From Hibiscus mutabilis (Eukaryota > Streptophyta > Magnoliopsida > Malvales > Malvaceae): 64,000 bases of DNA. The translations under genes were made by a program, and so were the position numbers. This document shows positions 22,110-32,870 of this stretch, piece by piece. Position 1 is the stretch's first letter. The number at the start of each line of letters is the position of its first letter. The notes under the pieces were generated by a model. The model did not search any database, was not told where the DNA came from, and was given only the letters and a program-made list of their open reading frames with translations. The stretch lies in the NCBI GenBank assembly GCA_019671005.1, contig CM033714.1, positions 83,939,909 to 84,003,908 of the forward strand, read 5' to 3'.

Positions 22110-24036
22110 AACCGGTGAATGTTGGGGACTTTGCGAGAGAGCAGACAGGGAGACAGAGAGGAGCATGTTGGGCTATATATCTTTACATGCAGGTTCGTGA
22201 CTATGGGGTGAAAAACATAATTACTTTGAAATTTGGAATGTGTATTTTTCTGCATTTTTACCCTACTGTATGTAATTTTTTCTTTATTTTTCTGTTGGTA
22301 GAAGATCGAACAATGTTCTGGGTATTTGTAAATTTTGATTCTTGTCAATTAAAGTGTCGGAATTGACTTGTGCCTTCTTCTGCTTCTTCTTCTGCCTTCG
22401 TGTAAATCACCATTTTCAAGGTCCAACGCTTGGGAGGGTGCATTCCAGTTTTTGTAGGTTAAGAAAAGAGTAAAATAATAGTCAGCGTCGTACGAATATT
22501 TGATATAGCTTATAAATAAAAAGAGATCTGAATAATATAAATATTTAACATTTTACTTGCATTATTTAGCCATTAGCTTGATCTCCTCAACATTCTATCA
22601 AATGGTATTTTAGATTTTTTAAGACAGATTAAAAGAGTGAGGTCTTGTCAAAGGACATTGCTAAGACATGCAGGATTTAATGGAAGATGTTAAAAGAACG
22701 TTAGATTCCAGAGCAAAGAAATTGCAGTGAAACAGACGCAAAGAGAAAGGCAACAAAAATTACTGCAAACATTAGAACTTAGAAGTGATGTAATAAAATC
22801 AAAAACCAAAAAGTAGCATAAGTTTCTTTCATCTTGGAAAGGGCAACTCCCACAGGACCCTCAACGTTGCAGCCTTTGTGCCATGGTACTTTCTGTGGCA
22901 TCCGACATTGCAGTTTCTTGTGGTCCATCCTGCCATTTCACATCATTAGTTCACACCACCTTGGTTAATCAATAAATTTAAAGTCCAATCAGATCAAATT
23001 TTTAAATAAACAAATTATTTTTCATCCGCAAGATTAAAATCTGAACTCTTATTGGATAACATCGGATTTCTTATTATTCGACTGTTGAGGGGGTTGAGTG
23101 AGTGAGCATCTGCCGATGAGGGAAGGTGGAGTGGCATCTTCACTGCACTTTGAGTGGTAGGCTGTAGGGTGGAGGGCCGGTCCCTAAATAGGGTAGCTTG
23201 AACGTCCCACGACCATGAGACCCCATTTAAGTACCCAAATTTTCATTAATACTCCACATGTGCACCATGCCGGGCTATGCCCAACTTCATTGAAGGCTTG
23301 GAAGTTAGAATTAGGATTTAGGACCCCCATGGTTCTACATGCCCCTTCTTTGCACGTGTTATCGGTATGGATGGACCGAAGAATGTTAGAGAGACAACCA
23401 GACCTTCTGAAAATTTTAAATTATCATATATTTTAAAATATTTTTTTTTATTGATGATATAAATTTACACTCGTAAAAATTTTAAATTGTCATATAATTT
23501 TACTAAGTACAAAAGTTCGTACTCGTTAACATAAAATTTGTATATGTCCACAAGAGCGGATCTAAAGAACCTGGAGCAACCACATCCTCATTTTTCGGGA
23601 AAGTAATTTTAATTTGGTGTGTAATTTTTTTAAAAAAAAGACAGTTCAATTTAGTCTGTAAAGAGAGAGAAAATTTATACTCATTTAGAGAGAAAATTTA
23701 TTTTAGACCCCATTCTATAATTTTTGAATTTGTCGTTGCTTGTCTTTAATTATTAAAATGACAACAAACAAGATTGATTAATATATTTTATTTAAATTCG
23801 ATATTAACTTGATTTTATAGGTTTTAATTGATGAACGGAATAGTATTTTTTACACAATGGAAGTTGTATTTTTTGCATTTTAAAAGTGTTCTGGAATAAA
23901 AACATGATTCGGGCAACAATAGCAATTTATATGTATAGACATTGTGTTTTTTGGGGGGAAGAGTAAGTGTGAATTTTATTATTATCCAAAGTAAGCATAA
24001 TTCTGCTACATAACAACATTTAATTAATGGGAAACT
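22110..24036. other. Intergenic, no supported gene
   Basis: It holds the presumed promoter of the gene starting at 21952, then AT-rich DNA. A short minus-strand stretch near 22945-22865 reads KWQDGPQETAMSDATEST and ends QRLQR-stop, but no splice partner was found. Around 23150-23430 the sequence is less AT-rich without a recognisable gene. Confidence 0.35.
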
Positions 24037-24310
24037 TCAACTATACAAGTAATGTCCAATCCATACAAAGCTATTGTCTACCCTATCCATATTCTTACCA
24101 CTAGCCTTGATACTTACAATCTCCCTAATATCTGCGACAATTCTCCAACTGAGCGAAGAGTTCCCTGTACAAACGATTGTTATGTTTAATCCAAAGAAAA
24201 TAAATGCAAGCACGCCAAGTAAGTTTCAAAACAAAAATTAAGAAGGATTTGTCCTTCAGAGCAGTGGCTGCCCAAGCAATTTTTTGGTCTCCGCTAACAC
24301 ATCATGTAAG
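24037..24310 (-). pseudogene. LINE pol C-terminal fragment
   Basis: Read on the minus strand, LKLTWRACIYFLWIKHNNRL is followed after a frameshift by WRIVADIREIVSIKASGKNM and ends at a TGA (24037-24039). The hydrophobic K-x-x-x-x-x-x-Y-x-x-W-x-x-H/R-N-x-R-L pattern is that of the region after the zf-RVT domain near the end of plant LINE pol. Only the tail remains. Confidence 0.5.
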
Positions 24311-24789
24311 AAGGATTTAGAGGTGCATATGAGAGATAGACATTATCTTCAATTATTCTAGAAGAGTAATTTTTTATTTTATTTTTTTTACAAAATTTGT
24401 TTAATTTTCCCCGTTACTTTTCGTTTTATTCACTTTAAAATTTCAATTGCGACAACTTACACTTACTTAAAATCTAAGAAAGACACGATTAGTTAATCAA
24501 ACTTTTTAAGATCATCTAATATAAATAAAATTAAGTTATTAAATCCGTATCTCTATTTTATATGTCAAAATAGTATCATTTCGACAAATAACTTTCAATA
24601 GATATTACTATTATTATAATTAATTCAAAAGGATATATATATGGCCAAGGTCTGGACTCACTTTCTCTGTCGGCTCTGACCACCATGTGTACATCTAAAA
24701 CATGTCTGAGATCGATTCAACGGTCCGAATGATTTGCTCACATTCTACTGGATCCTGGCCGTCCATTTCTGTTCCACAAGGCAAAATGT

Positions 24790-25130
24790 GTCAAAACATT
24801 GTCAACTCTGCGTTCGATCGAGTCGAGTTAAAAAAATTTGAGTTATTCTAATTTGTAAGTTTTATTTTACGATTTAAACTTTATTTGAAATTTTTTCGAA
24901 TCGAGTCAAATCAAGTTTTCGAGTTTCTGCACAAATTTAATTGTGCATGTATATTTCTTCATAAATATTTCTATATTCATATACTTAGGGCATGATTGTG
25001 CTCATATTGATTTTAATTTTAACGGCTTTCTATATGTACGTACGATATACATATATATTTTTTCATATTTTCACATGTAATATATAATAAATCATGCAAA
25101 ACTGACAGACTCGACTGAAATATAAAAACT
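24790..25130. repeat. Dispersed AT-rich repeat, copy 2
   Basis: Ordered blocks match the copy at 12587-13180. This copy begins with GATCGAGTCGAGTT and carries an internal CGAATCGAGTCAAATCAAG block. Confidence 0.4.
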
Positions 25131-25476
25131 AAAAAATTAATTACTAAAAATTTTAAATTATTCGAATATTCATCGCATAACATAACTCAAACTTTATCGA
25201 CATTCTTTAATTGTTAACCGCTCTTATCTCCACCCGCGTGTACTGTATCATCGCACGTGTGGCAGGGTTGACGCAAGTCATGGAGTGTGTTCAAGCCCCT
25301 CACGTGAAAGGATCTGCTACATGCCTTTTTCTCTTCTTTTGAGGGCACCAAAAGCATTGGCCGTTTCGACATTCTTTAATTGTTAACCGCTTTTTGTACG
25401 GCTTTCAGATTGGGCTCTTCTTTTTTGGGCTTTGTTCATGCCTTTTTAGATGTGTGATCAAAGCTTTAAGAAATTG

Positions 25477-25508
25477 ACATACATACATACATACATACAT
25501 ACATACAT
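25477..25508 (+). repeat. (ACAT)8 microsatellite
   Basis: Eight uninterrupted ACAT units. Confidence 0.95.
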
Positions 25509-27411
25509 GTTTGTCAAAGCATGGCTTGCAATATGTGTCTTAGATTATTTTCAAATGTACCTATAATGGCCAACATAAGCTAATTCTTAGTCTGTTCATA
25601 TTAATTATTTCTTAAGATTTAATTAATTCTTTCATTTATAACCTAGCATATGTTTTTTAATATTTACATTATAGAACTATATATTTTTATGTGGTATAAA
25701 TTTTATAATAAAATAATACAATTATTTTATGTTTCAAACTGAATTATTTCGTTTGTTCAACTTCAAACCTGTTTTTTGGCCCAATATATTTACCCAAACC
25801 GTCTCAAATTTTGAGCAGACCTTTGGGTTTTCACAAGTATTATGACTCTTGAATATTTACCTCAATATATATATATATATGCACAACTCCCGAATTGAAA
25901 ACATCAATGAAACAGCAAGTTCGATAGTTTTCATGTCAATAATTGTACTCCACGACCTTCCGGGGTCCAGACAAAATGAGATTGAAATAAGGCCAAAAAA
26001 TGAAATATTATACAGCAACCACAAGATTTCTATATATCTTTTTCCTCTTCATGAATCCAATGAGAATTCACGAATTTTTATATTTATTTAAGTTCGGTCT
26101 AATTCGAAACACGAATAATATCCAACATCGATGGGACAAAGATGCAGTGTTGGCTTAAGAGCGACGGGTCATCCGGCAATTTCCCCAAGATTGCAACGTT
26201 GGAACTAAGAAGCGGTACAGAGCATTGAATTGAGGGGTGGAGTTGTTAAATGAGACAAAAGGAAATTTACTGAGAATGTATTAAAGCAAAATGGCTTTAC
26301 AGATGACAAAATGAGAGAAGTACAGGTTATGTAAAGCTGCCCCCATTGCCTCAAAAGCTTCTAGAGTAACAAAAATACAATATAAAAAAGATGCTGTGAT
26401 TTGGACTGATCATTGTAAAAGAATTACATGCATTAATTCAAGATATTTGAATACGTAATCCAGGGATAACGGAAATTTTAAAAATTCAATTATAGCCTAT
26501 GAAAATAAGATCTCGAAAAACTTGTGTATACTTAAGAGAGTATTGTTATATCTATTATGTCTTCTGTCTTTTTAGATCATTCGTAATAGAGAGCCTTCAA
26601 CGAATCACTCTTTTGTCTCTAACTCTCCATATAAAGACTTTTACAAAGAAAATATCGTTTAGCTCACCACCTTTTATATGATTATTGTCAAACCATCAAT
26701 ATTAAAACGGACACCAATCATCAAACAATGATGAGAGTTAGACATAAACATATATACTCATATAAAACTCAAAATATTAAGGAATAAGATCCACTATTCA
26801 CCTTCTTCTGCATTGATTGCCTTATTTTTTTTCTCTATCCAAATCAGAGGGGTGAACCGCCTAAGCGCCAACAACTACCAGCATCCCATTTTACTCATAA
26901 CAAGTACAATTTACAATTTTGAATTACTCTCTCACGACACGGCCGGACGGATAAAGGTTGGATTGCGTGACAGGAAGGGGCATTTCTTGGCCTATTGATT
27001 AACCAACTCTGTTAAATAAAATGTTTACCGAGGGCCAAGAAGAATGTAACTTCGTTAGGTAAGGTTGGGCTTTTGAGCATTGCTCCCGCAGCAGATAAAA
27101 CTGGCAAATGGTCCCAATTGACTATGCAGTTAAAAAAAAATATTGTAAGTGGCTCTGGCTTGAAAACAACGCATCTGATGTTGATACTACGACAATAGGG
27201 AAGTCTCACTCCCCACTGCACACTGCACACTGCCCACCGTAACCCTTTTCCTTTGCTTTTCTCTCTCACTTTAAATTAGAATCTTATCAGTCCAATGTAA
27301 AAATTCCAGATAAAAACCAGTGTTTGCCGTTGAATACTGCAACTGAAATAAAAAGACATACATTTTAGCCAAAAGGGTAATTGGATTTTGCTTCAAACAA
27401 GAGAAAAACAT

Positions 27412-27675
27412 ATGGAATTCATGGGAAAGTATGGTAAGAAACGATGCAGAAACCTGTTTTGGAGAGTGAAAGCAGGTTTGAAGAAAGCTTTGAAGAGTCG
27501 AAGCAAACAACGGTTGCAGTTGCAGTATGACCCTTCCAGTTATGCTCTCAATTTCGACGACGGTCGATGTTGCCATTCGAGTTTAGCTGCAAATACAGTG
27601 GGAGTTGTTCGATTTCGGGATCATTCCGAGTGTAAGAACATCATTTTGGTTTATGTTGTTTGTGTCAAATCTTGA
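27412..27675 (+). CDS. Small basic plant protein of unknown function, about 87 aa
   Basis: The frame starts MEFMGKYGKKRCRNLFWRVK; the second Met, nine bases on, is an equally good start. A basic helix-like segment (KAGLKKALKSRSKQRL, residues 21-36) precedes the motif YDPSSYALNFDDG (about residues 41-53), which recurs in small uncharacterised proteins of flowering plants. The end is uncertain. The frame continues to a TGA at 27675, but a GTAAGA at about 27632, just after the codons for DHSE, could be a splice donor, and then the last dozen residues are intronic. The motif plus the Arg/Lys-rich N-terminus support a real gene. No enzymatic domain is visible. Confidence 0.65.
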   Translation: MEFMGKYGKKRCRNLFWRVKAGLKKALKSRSKQRLQLQYDPSSYALNFDDGRCCHSSLAANTVGVVRFRDHSECKNIILVYVVCVKS

Positions 27676-29071
27676 ATCAATTTTTTGCTACTTCTTTTTT
27701 AGAAAAAAAATGTTATATTTCTTTGTTCATTGGGTTATGCAAATGCGGAAGAGTTGGAGCTTGTAGGGCGTAGCAATGGCTTTTAGACGAGTAGTTTGTG
27801 ACTTTGGGGAGAACATTTGCTCTTTTTATTCATTGAATTGCATTTCCATTTATGTTTCTGGGCAGATTTTCAGATCTCCTGTCTTTCAACTTCATTTTAT
27901 GTTAATAGTGTTAATAAACATGGTTGAACAACTCGAAATGATCTGAATCAGAAATAATCCGAACTTGACTGAAGTGACTGAGAAACTTTTAACTCCAATC
28001 TACCCTATTCAAGTTGATCTCAAAAAGTAATCCGTCGGATTGACAAGTTGAGTGGAAATATGGAAGGCAAGGGAACGGTACGGACGGGTTTTTGGCTACT
28101 CTGTCCCAACTCGAAATTTAAAAGTTTCGATTCCGACTCGCCCTAAACTCGAAATTCCAGAAGGAAAAAATCGGGCAAAGTCAGATAGGATGCATCGAAA
28201 CAGATCAGGGACAGGTATTTTTGCCATGACATCCCTAAGTGGAGAGATACAGTTCAAGCAAGCATGATCACTACATTCCAATGATAATATGAAATGCATG
28301 AATTTTTAAGCCCAATATCTTTCATCCGTTTCGGTGCATTGACTCTGGGCTCATGTATTAAATCTATGAATGAGTTATTGTAATCAATTGAGTATTAGTT
28401 CGATATTATTATTATTTTAATATTTAAAAAATATTAAAATTTGAGTACGCTTAAACACAATTACAATATAATTTTAAATTTAAATGGCTATGACTAATTT
28501 AAACATTATAGTTTGTATTTTATAAAAAGAACGAATTAGTGTAACGAGTTTATTTAAAAAATATATTTTTACTAATAGATATATTGTTTCAATGGTATTT
28601 TAACAGACATGTAGGCACTGTTGTACACAAAAGATTATAAAATGTTGTAATTCAACATTTAAAAAATGCAACTTGCTCTAACATTCGTTTGTCTTAACTT
28701 TATAAAAAGAAAACGTTAGAAAAAGTCAACAATGATGTACGGTTCTGTTTTGTTTTCACTGCTAAAGCCAAACATAGGAAAATTATAACGAAGCAACTTA
28801 CGCATAATTACGAGTAAAGGAAACATTTTCTATTTAGAGGATAACTATGACTCAAAACTTAAAAGAAAAACTAAATGTCAATAAAAGTTATTAACCATTT
28901 ATTTTGAGTTGCGTTGACATTTGTATTTTTTTATTTTTATAACAATCAGTAATTCATTAATTTAGATTGAATTATTATAAATATTTATTATGAAAATAAT
29001 TGTTTTAATTTAATTTACTTTATTAATAATACCAATATTTAAAATTTTAAATTTATTTTAAAGATATTGAT
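27676..29071. other. Intergenic, no supported gene
   Basis: A CTCGAAATT/GATCTGAATC-type low-complexity repeat lies at about 27920-28260, with short inverted GAACTTGACTG-like pieces. The rest is AT-rich. Confidence 0.35.
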
Positions 29072-29753
29072 CATGTTTAGCAATTAGCGGATAACTGATA
29101 GTATTAGTTGATTTGACTAGCAGATTACATTAACTGATTGTATAAAAGTGATTGGTAAAATTAGCTAATAGTTGTTTGATTATTTGAACAAGCAAAATAA
29201 CATATAAGGACATAATTATATTTAATACTTATTTGAATAATTTATTAGTTATTAACATTTTGTTCTATTAATATTAATTAGATTATAAAAATTAATTTTT
29301 TAATATCGTTACTGAGCATATATGATGACGCACATATTAATTTTTTATTTATAAAATTATTTTTTAATATACTTTTAATAATTATTAAATTTAGATGTAT
29401 ATATTAATTTTTTATCTATGAAATTATATTTTGAATATATTTTTATTAATTATTAAATTTATATGTATATATTAATTTATTATTTATGAAATTATTTATT
29501 AAATTTTATTAGTTAATTAAATTTATGTTATTTAGAAAAAAAATTATAATTATCAATGACAAAAACAGTCTTTACAAGTCTTTTATCTAAACTTTTAGCT
29601 CAAAAAGCTCTCTTTTCAAAATGAGAAGTTTCACCTCTATTCGATATTACAATCATTTATTTACCAAATATCTAAATTAACGAATTTAATTAACCAAACC
29701 TCGAAAATACTTAAAAGTTATAATTTTAACTCAAAAAATTGTTTACCAAACAT
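29072..29753. mobile_element. hAT-like MITE, copy 1
   Basis: It starts CATGTTTAGCAATTAGCGGA and ends with the inverted GTTTACCAAACAT. It shares most of its length with copy 2 at 30041, including ACATATAAGGACATAATTAT and ATTAATATTAATTAGATTAT. It is AT-rich and noncoding. No exact duplication was found. Confidence 0.6.
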
Positions 29754-30040
29754 ATAATATTTCATCCTCAAAACATGGACAAAGCCATTTGATGGTTGAG
29801 AGAGGTTGTAACTCACTAAAGTTTTGGGTATAACAGTATTTTGATTTAAAAATAAATAAATAATATTAAATAACACATTTTTCTCTTCCACCTTCTAAAT
29901 TTAAATATTTAATAAAATTTTATTATTTTGATATTAAACAATTTAATTTCTATTAATGTTTTGATTCTAACTTGATTCTATCATTAAACGATGGTATGTT
30001 TCTTAGTCGTTGTTGACTTACATTTAAAGAAAATATTAGC

Positions 30041-30783
30041 CATGTTTGACAATTAACAAATAGCTGATAGCAGATTGCATTAGTTGATAGCTGATAGCGG
30101 ATTACATTAGTTGATAGCTGATAGTCGATTGCATTAGCTGATTTGACTAGCGGATTGTATTAGCTGATTGTATAAAATTGTTTGGTAAAATTAACTGATA
30201 GTTGATTGTTGTTTGATTATTTAAATAAACAAAATGACATATAAGGACATAATTATACTTTATATTTGTTTGAATATTTTATTAGTTATCAATGTTTTGT
30301 ATCTATTAATATTAATTAGATTATAAAAAATAATTTTTTTAATATAACATTATTAAACGTATTTGAAGTATCTATATATTAATTTATTATTTTTACAATT
30401 ATTTTTAATATAATTTAATTAACTATTAAATTTAAATACAAATAAAAATGTGAGAATAAAAATAAAAAATAAAAAATAATAGTTTACAAATGTCACGATA
30501 TAAATACGCGAGAGTGAATAATTAAAATAAAAAAATTAAATTTAAGTTACTTGGAGATTTTTGATAATTGTTAGGGTAAAAGGGTCTTTATAACTTTTAT
30601 GTCAAAACCTCTAATATCAAAAAGCTATTATTAGCAACTTTTTTCAAAATTAGAAGTTTCACTCAAATCCGCTATTCCAATATGCTATTCACCAAACATT
30701 TAAATTAGCGAATTTAACCGGTCAAACTTCTAATATTAGCTCAAACCTCTAATATTAGCTCGAACCTCTAATTACTAAACATG
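30041..30783. mobile_element. hAT-like MITE, copy 2
   Basis: It starts CATGTTTGACAATTAACAAA and ends CTAATTACTAAACATG, giving inverted ends of about 16 bp. Near its left end a TGATAGC.GATT.CATTAG unit of about 28 bp is repeated three to four times. Near its right end CTCAAACCTCTAATATTAG is repeated. It lies 290 bp from copy 1 in the same orientation. Confidence 0.65.
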
Positions 30784-31489
30784 ACCATTGATTAATATTT
30801 CAAAAATAAAAATATGGTGCATAATGATGCTTTTAAATATGTGTAATATTCGTAAGGATAATTCCATTCATGAATGACGAATCTAATGAATCTCAAATTG
30901 ATTGAATAAAAAAAATAAAATTATTTGCTACTTTTAATTTAACTTGATTTATTTTGTTTAACTCTATGTTAAAGAAAAAATATTTGCTACTTATTTTTTA
31001 TTTAATCTCTTAATTATGTAAAAATTGTGCATTTAATCTTATATCCTAATTTGATTATATTTTTTTATATTTAAAATTTTAAAAATTCGTTTCTGACCAA
31101 ATAATGGTAGTAAAATTTGTTAAATCAAAATATGTTATTTGTCATTGTATTGTGCTTAAATTACAGATTAATTCGTGCTCTTTAATTTGATAATTTATTT
31201 ACATTGAGTTTGTATTATTCAATATTAAAAATAAAATTGAAAAACATGACTAAAAGTTTTTGATAAATTCTCCTCCATCAACACTAAGAAATTTCCCCTA
31301 TTGTCGGTTCTTCCGAGGTAAAATTAATTGCATTTGGATTTCATAAGATCTTATTATTAACATCATATGTGCATTTATTACAACCGTGCATGTCTCTAAT
31401 ATTTTGCATTTGTTTTCCTTTTATATTTTTGTTAATATTAATACATAAAAATTAGACTGTCATTGTTTAAATAAAGAAAAAATTGATGA

Positions 31490-31610
31490 GTAAGTACATT
31501 TAGCCGGTTGGTCAAACTGTTCATATTTGTTTTCTTATATTTCTTTAGGTCATGAGTTATAGACTCACTAGAAGCACTCTCACTCCTTTTTCCCGTTAGA
31601 GTCTCTCCCA
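31490..31610 (+). mobile_element. SINE-like, tRNA-derived copy A
   Basis: A box-A-like GGTTGGTCAAACT (about 31506) and a box-B-like GAGTTATAGACTC (31554-31566) lie about 45 bp apart. The whole 120-bp stretch aligns with copy B at 54175: both have CATTT.G.CG.TTGG, then CAT.TTTGTT..TTATATT, then AGGTCATGAGTT, then ACTCACTAGAAGCAC against ACCCACTAAGAGCAC. Confidence 0.55.
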
Positions 31611-32368
31611 CTATATCATTATCATTCATAAAAATCTAGCAAACAAATCTCAACGTCTCTATCAAATTGAACTCTTAATTATTGATGTAGTAGAAATGAT
31701 CAACAAAAGCAATCTTACAATTTGCTTCGTTAATAGGTTATGTAATATCGACAAATTGTCATAAAAAAATCTAATCATATGAGACTGCTGACTTTCCTTC
31801 ATCAAAAACGTGCATCGTGATAACTATTATACGAACACTAAAATATCATAAATATAGATGAGAATATGTCGTAAGATAAATAAATTCCAAAAAAAATAAA
31901 ACATCATAAGATGTGCGAAAATGACGAATACAATAAATTTTTTTTATTGTTATAAAAATAAAAAACCTAACAAAAACATAAAACTAATATCAACGTCGAA
32001 GACGAAAACTAGACACTAACCTTCATTTTATGATAATCAGTCTAACCCACATTATTGATAAAAAAAAGAGTTTTAATCATTTGTTAAATCGAATGGTAAT
32101 GAATTCAACTTAAATAACATCTTAAATTGAAATTATATAAATAAAAGATCATTTTTTCAATATAATTTAACTTGGTTCAACTTCAAATATATCTGATAAT
32201 TTCAAATATTTTAAAATAAACCTTAGTAGCAAAAAAATATCATTATCCAAATCTAATGGCTGAAACCTTAATCAACAACAACCAATTATGGAAATCAAAA
32301 TATACGTAATTAATGCTAATTGACAGCTTTTCTCCGGCACGCTTAAGTCAGCCTTTTAATAAAATCAC

Positions 32369-32377
32369 GCGCCAAAA
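32369..32377 (-). promoter_or_regulatory. Possible E2F site upstream of the SNF2-RING gene
   Basis: GCGCCAAAA is the reverse complement of TTTTGGCGC, which fits the E2F consensus TTTSSCGC. It lies about 500 bp upstream of the ATG, close to where transcription would begin. A single match could be chance. Confidence 0.3.
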
Positions 32378-32870
32378 AGACCGGTTCATGCGCGTTTTAC
32401 TCGTGTGTCACTTCCACCGACTTGCGCAATTTCGCCATCGAATCATCATAAAAAGTAAAAACAACCTTCATACGACGCCGTGTCGGATACTGAGACCTAA
32501 CCCCCTTTTTTATTGTCTTCTCCGCCGCCGTCCGTCGCCCTCAACCGAGGAATTATTTAATACATCTATTTTTTCTTTAAAAAAAGAGGAAAATTCAAAG
32601 TCTTTCTACAATAAACCAATCCTTATTTAAATCCTAAAGAAAAAGCCAGCCACCGCGTTCTTCACGATTCTCTTGTCTATTTTTTGTTCTTTTTCTCTAC
32701 AAAAAAGTCGCATCTAATTTGTGGCCGCCGACTGTCTAAGAAACTTCCCGGTGATTTCTTCGTTGAATTGATGCGATTCGTGTTGATTGGATCCAATCAA
32801 TTGTTTCTTTTTTGTGAATTAACCGATTTTTACAAGAGTTTTTTATTAGGGTTTTCGGGTTTTTTGTTCG

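Larger units (their letters stand above)
24311..27411. other. Intergenic AT-rich DNA
   Basis: It holds the dispersed repeat at 24790-25130, an (ACAT)8 microsatellite at 25477-25508 and an (AT)n run near 25868-25880. Two copies of GACATTCTTTAATTGTTAACCG (about 25200 and 25369) bracket a 165-bp segment. No gene is supported before 27412. Confidence 0.4.
30784..32870. other. Intergenic and promoter/leader of the SNF2 gene
   Basis: AT-rich to about 32300 apart from the SINE-like copy. From 32300 it becomes richer in GC and pyrimidines, as expected for a promoter and 5' leader. An open frame at 32313-32630 lies in this leader region, shows no domain and is not called. Confidence 0.4.

Noticed and set aside
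22865..22960. A possible small exon on the minus strand
   Set aside because: Only about 25 codons, no credible splice partner and no known motif.
32313..32630. A 105-codon frame upstream of the SNF2 gene
   Set aside because: It falls in the promoter/leader region, has no recognisable domain and ends before the true start.
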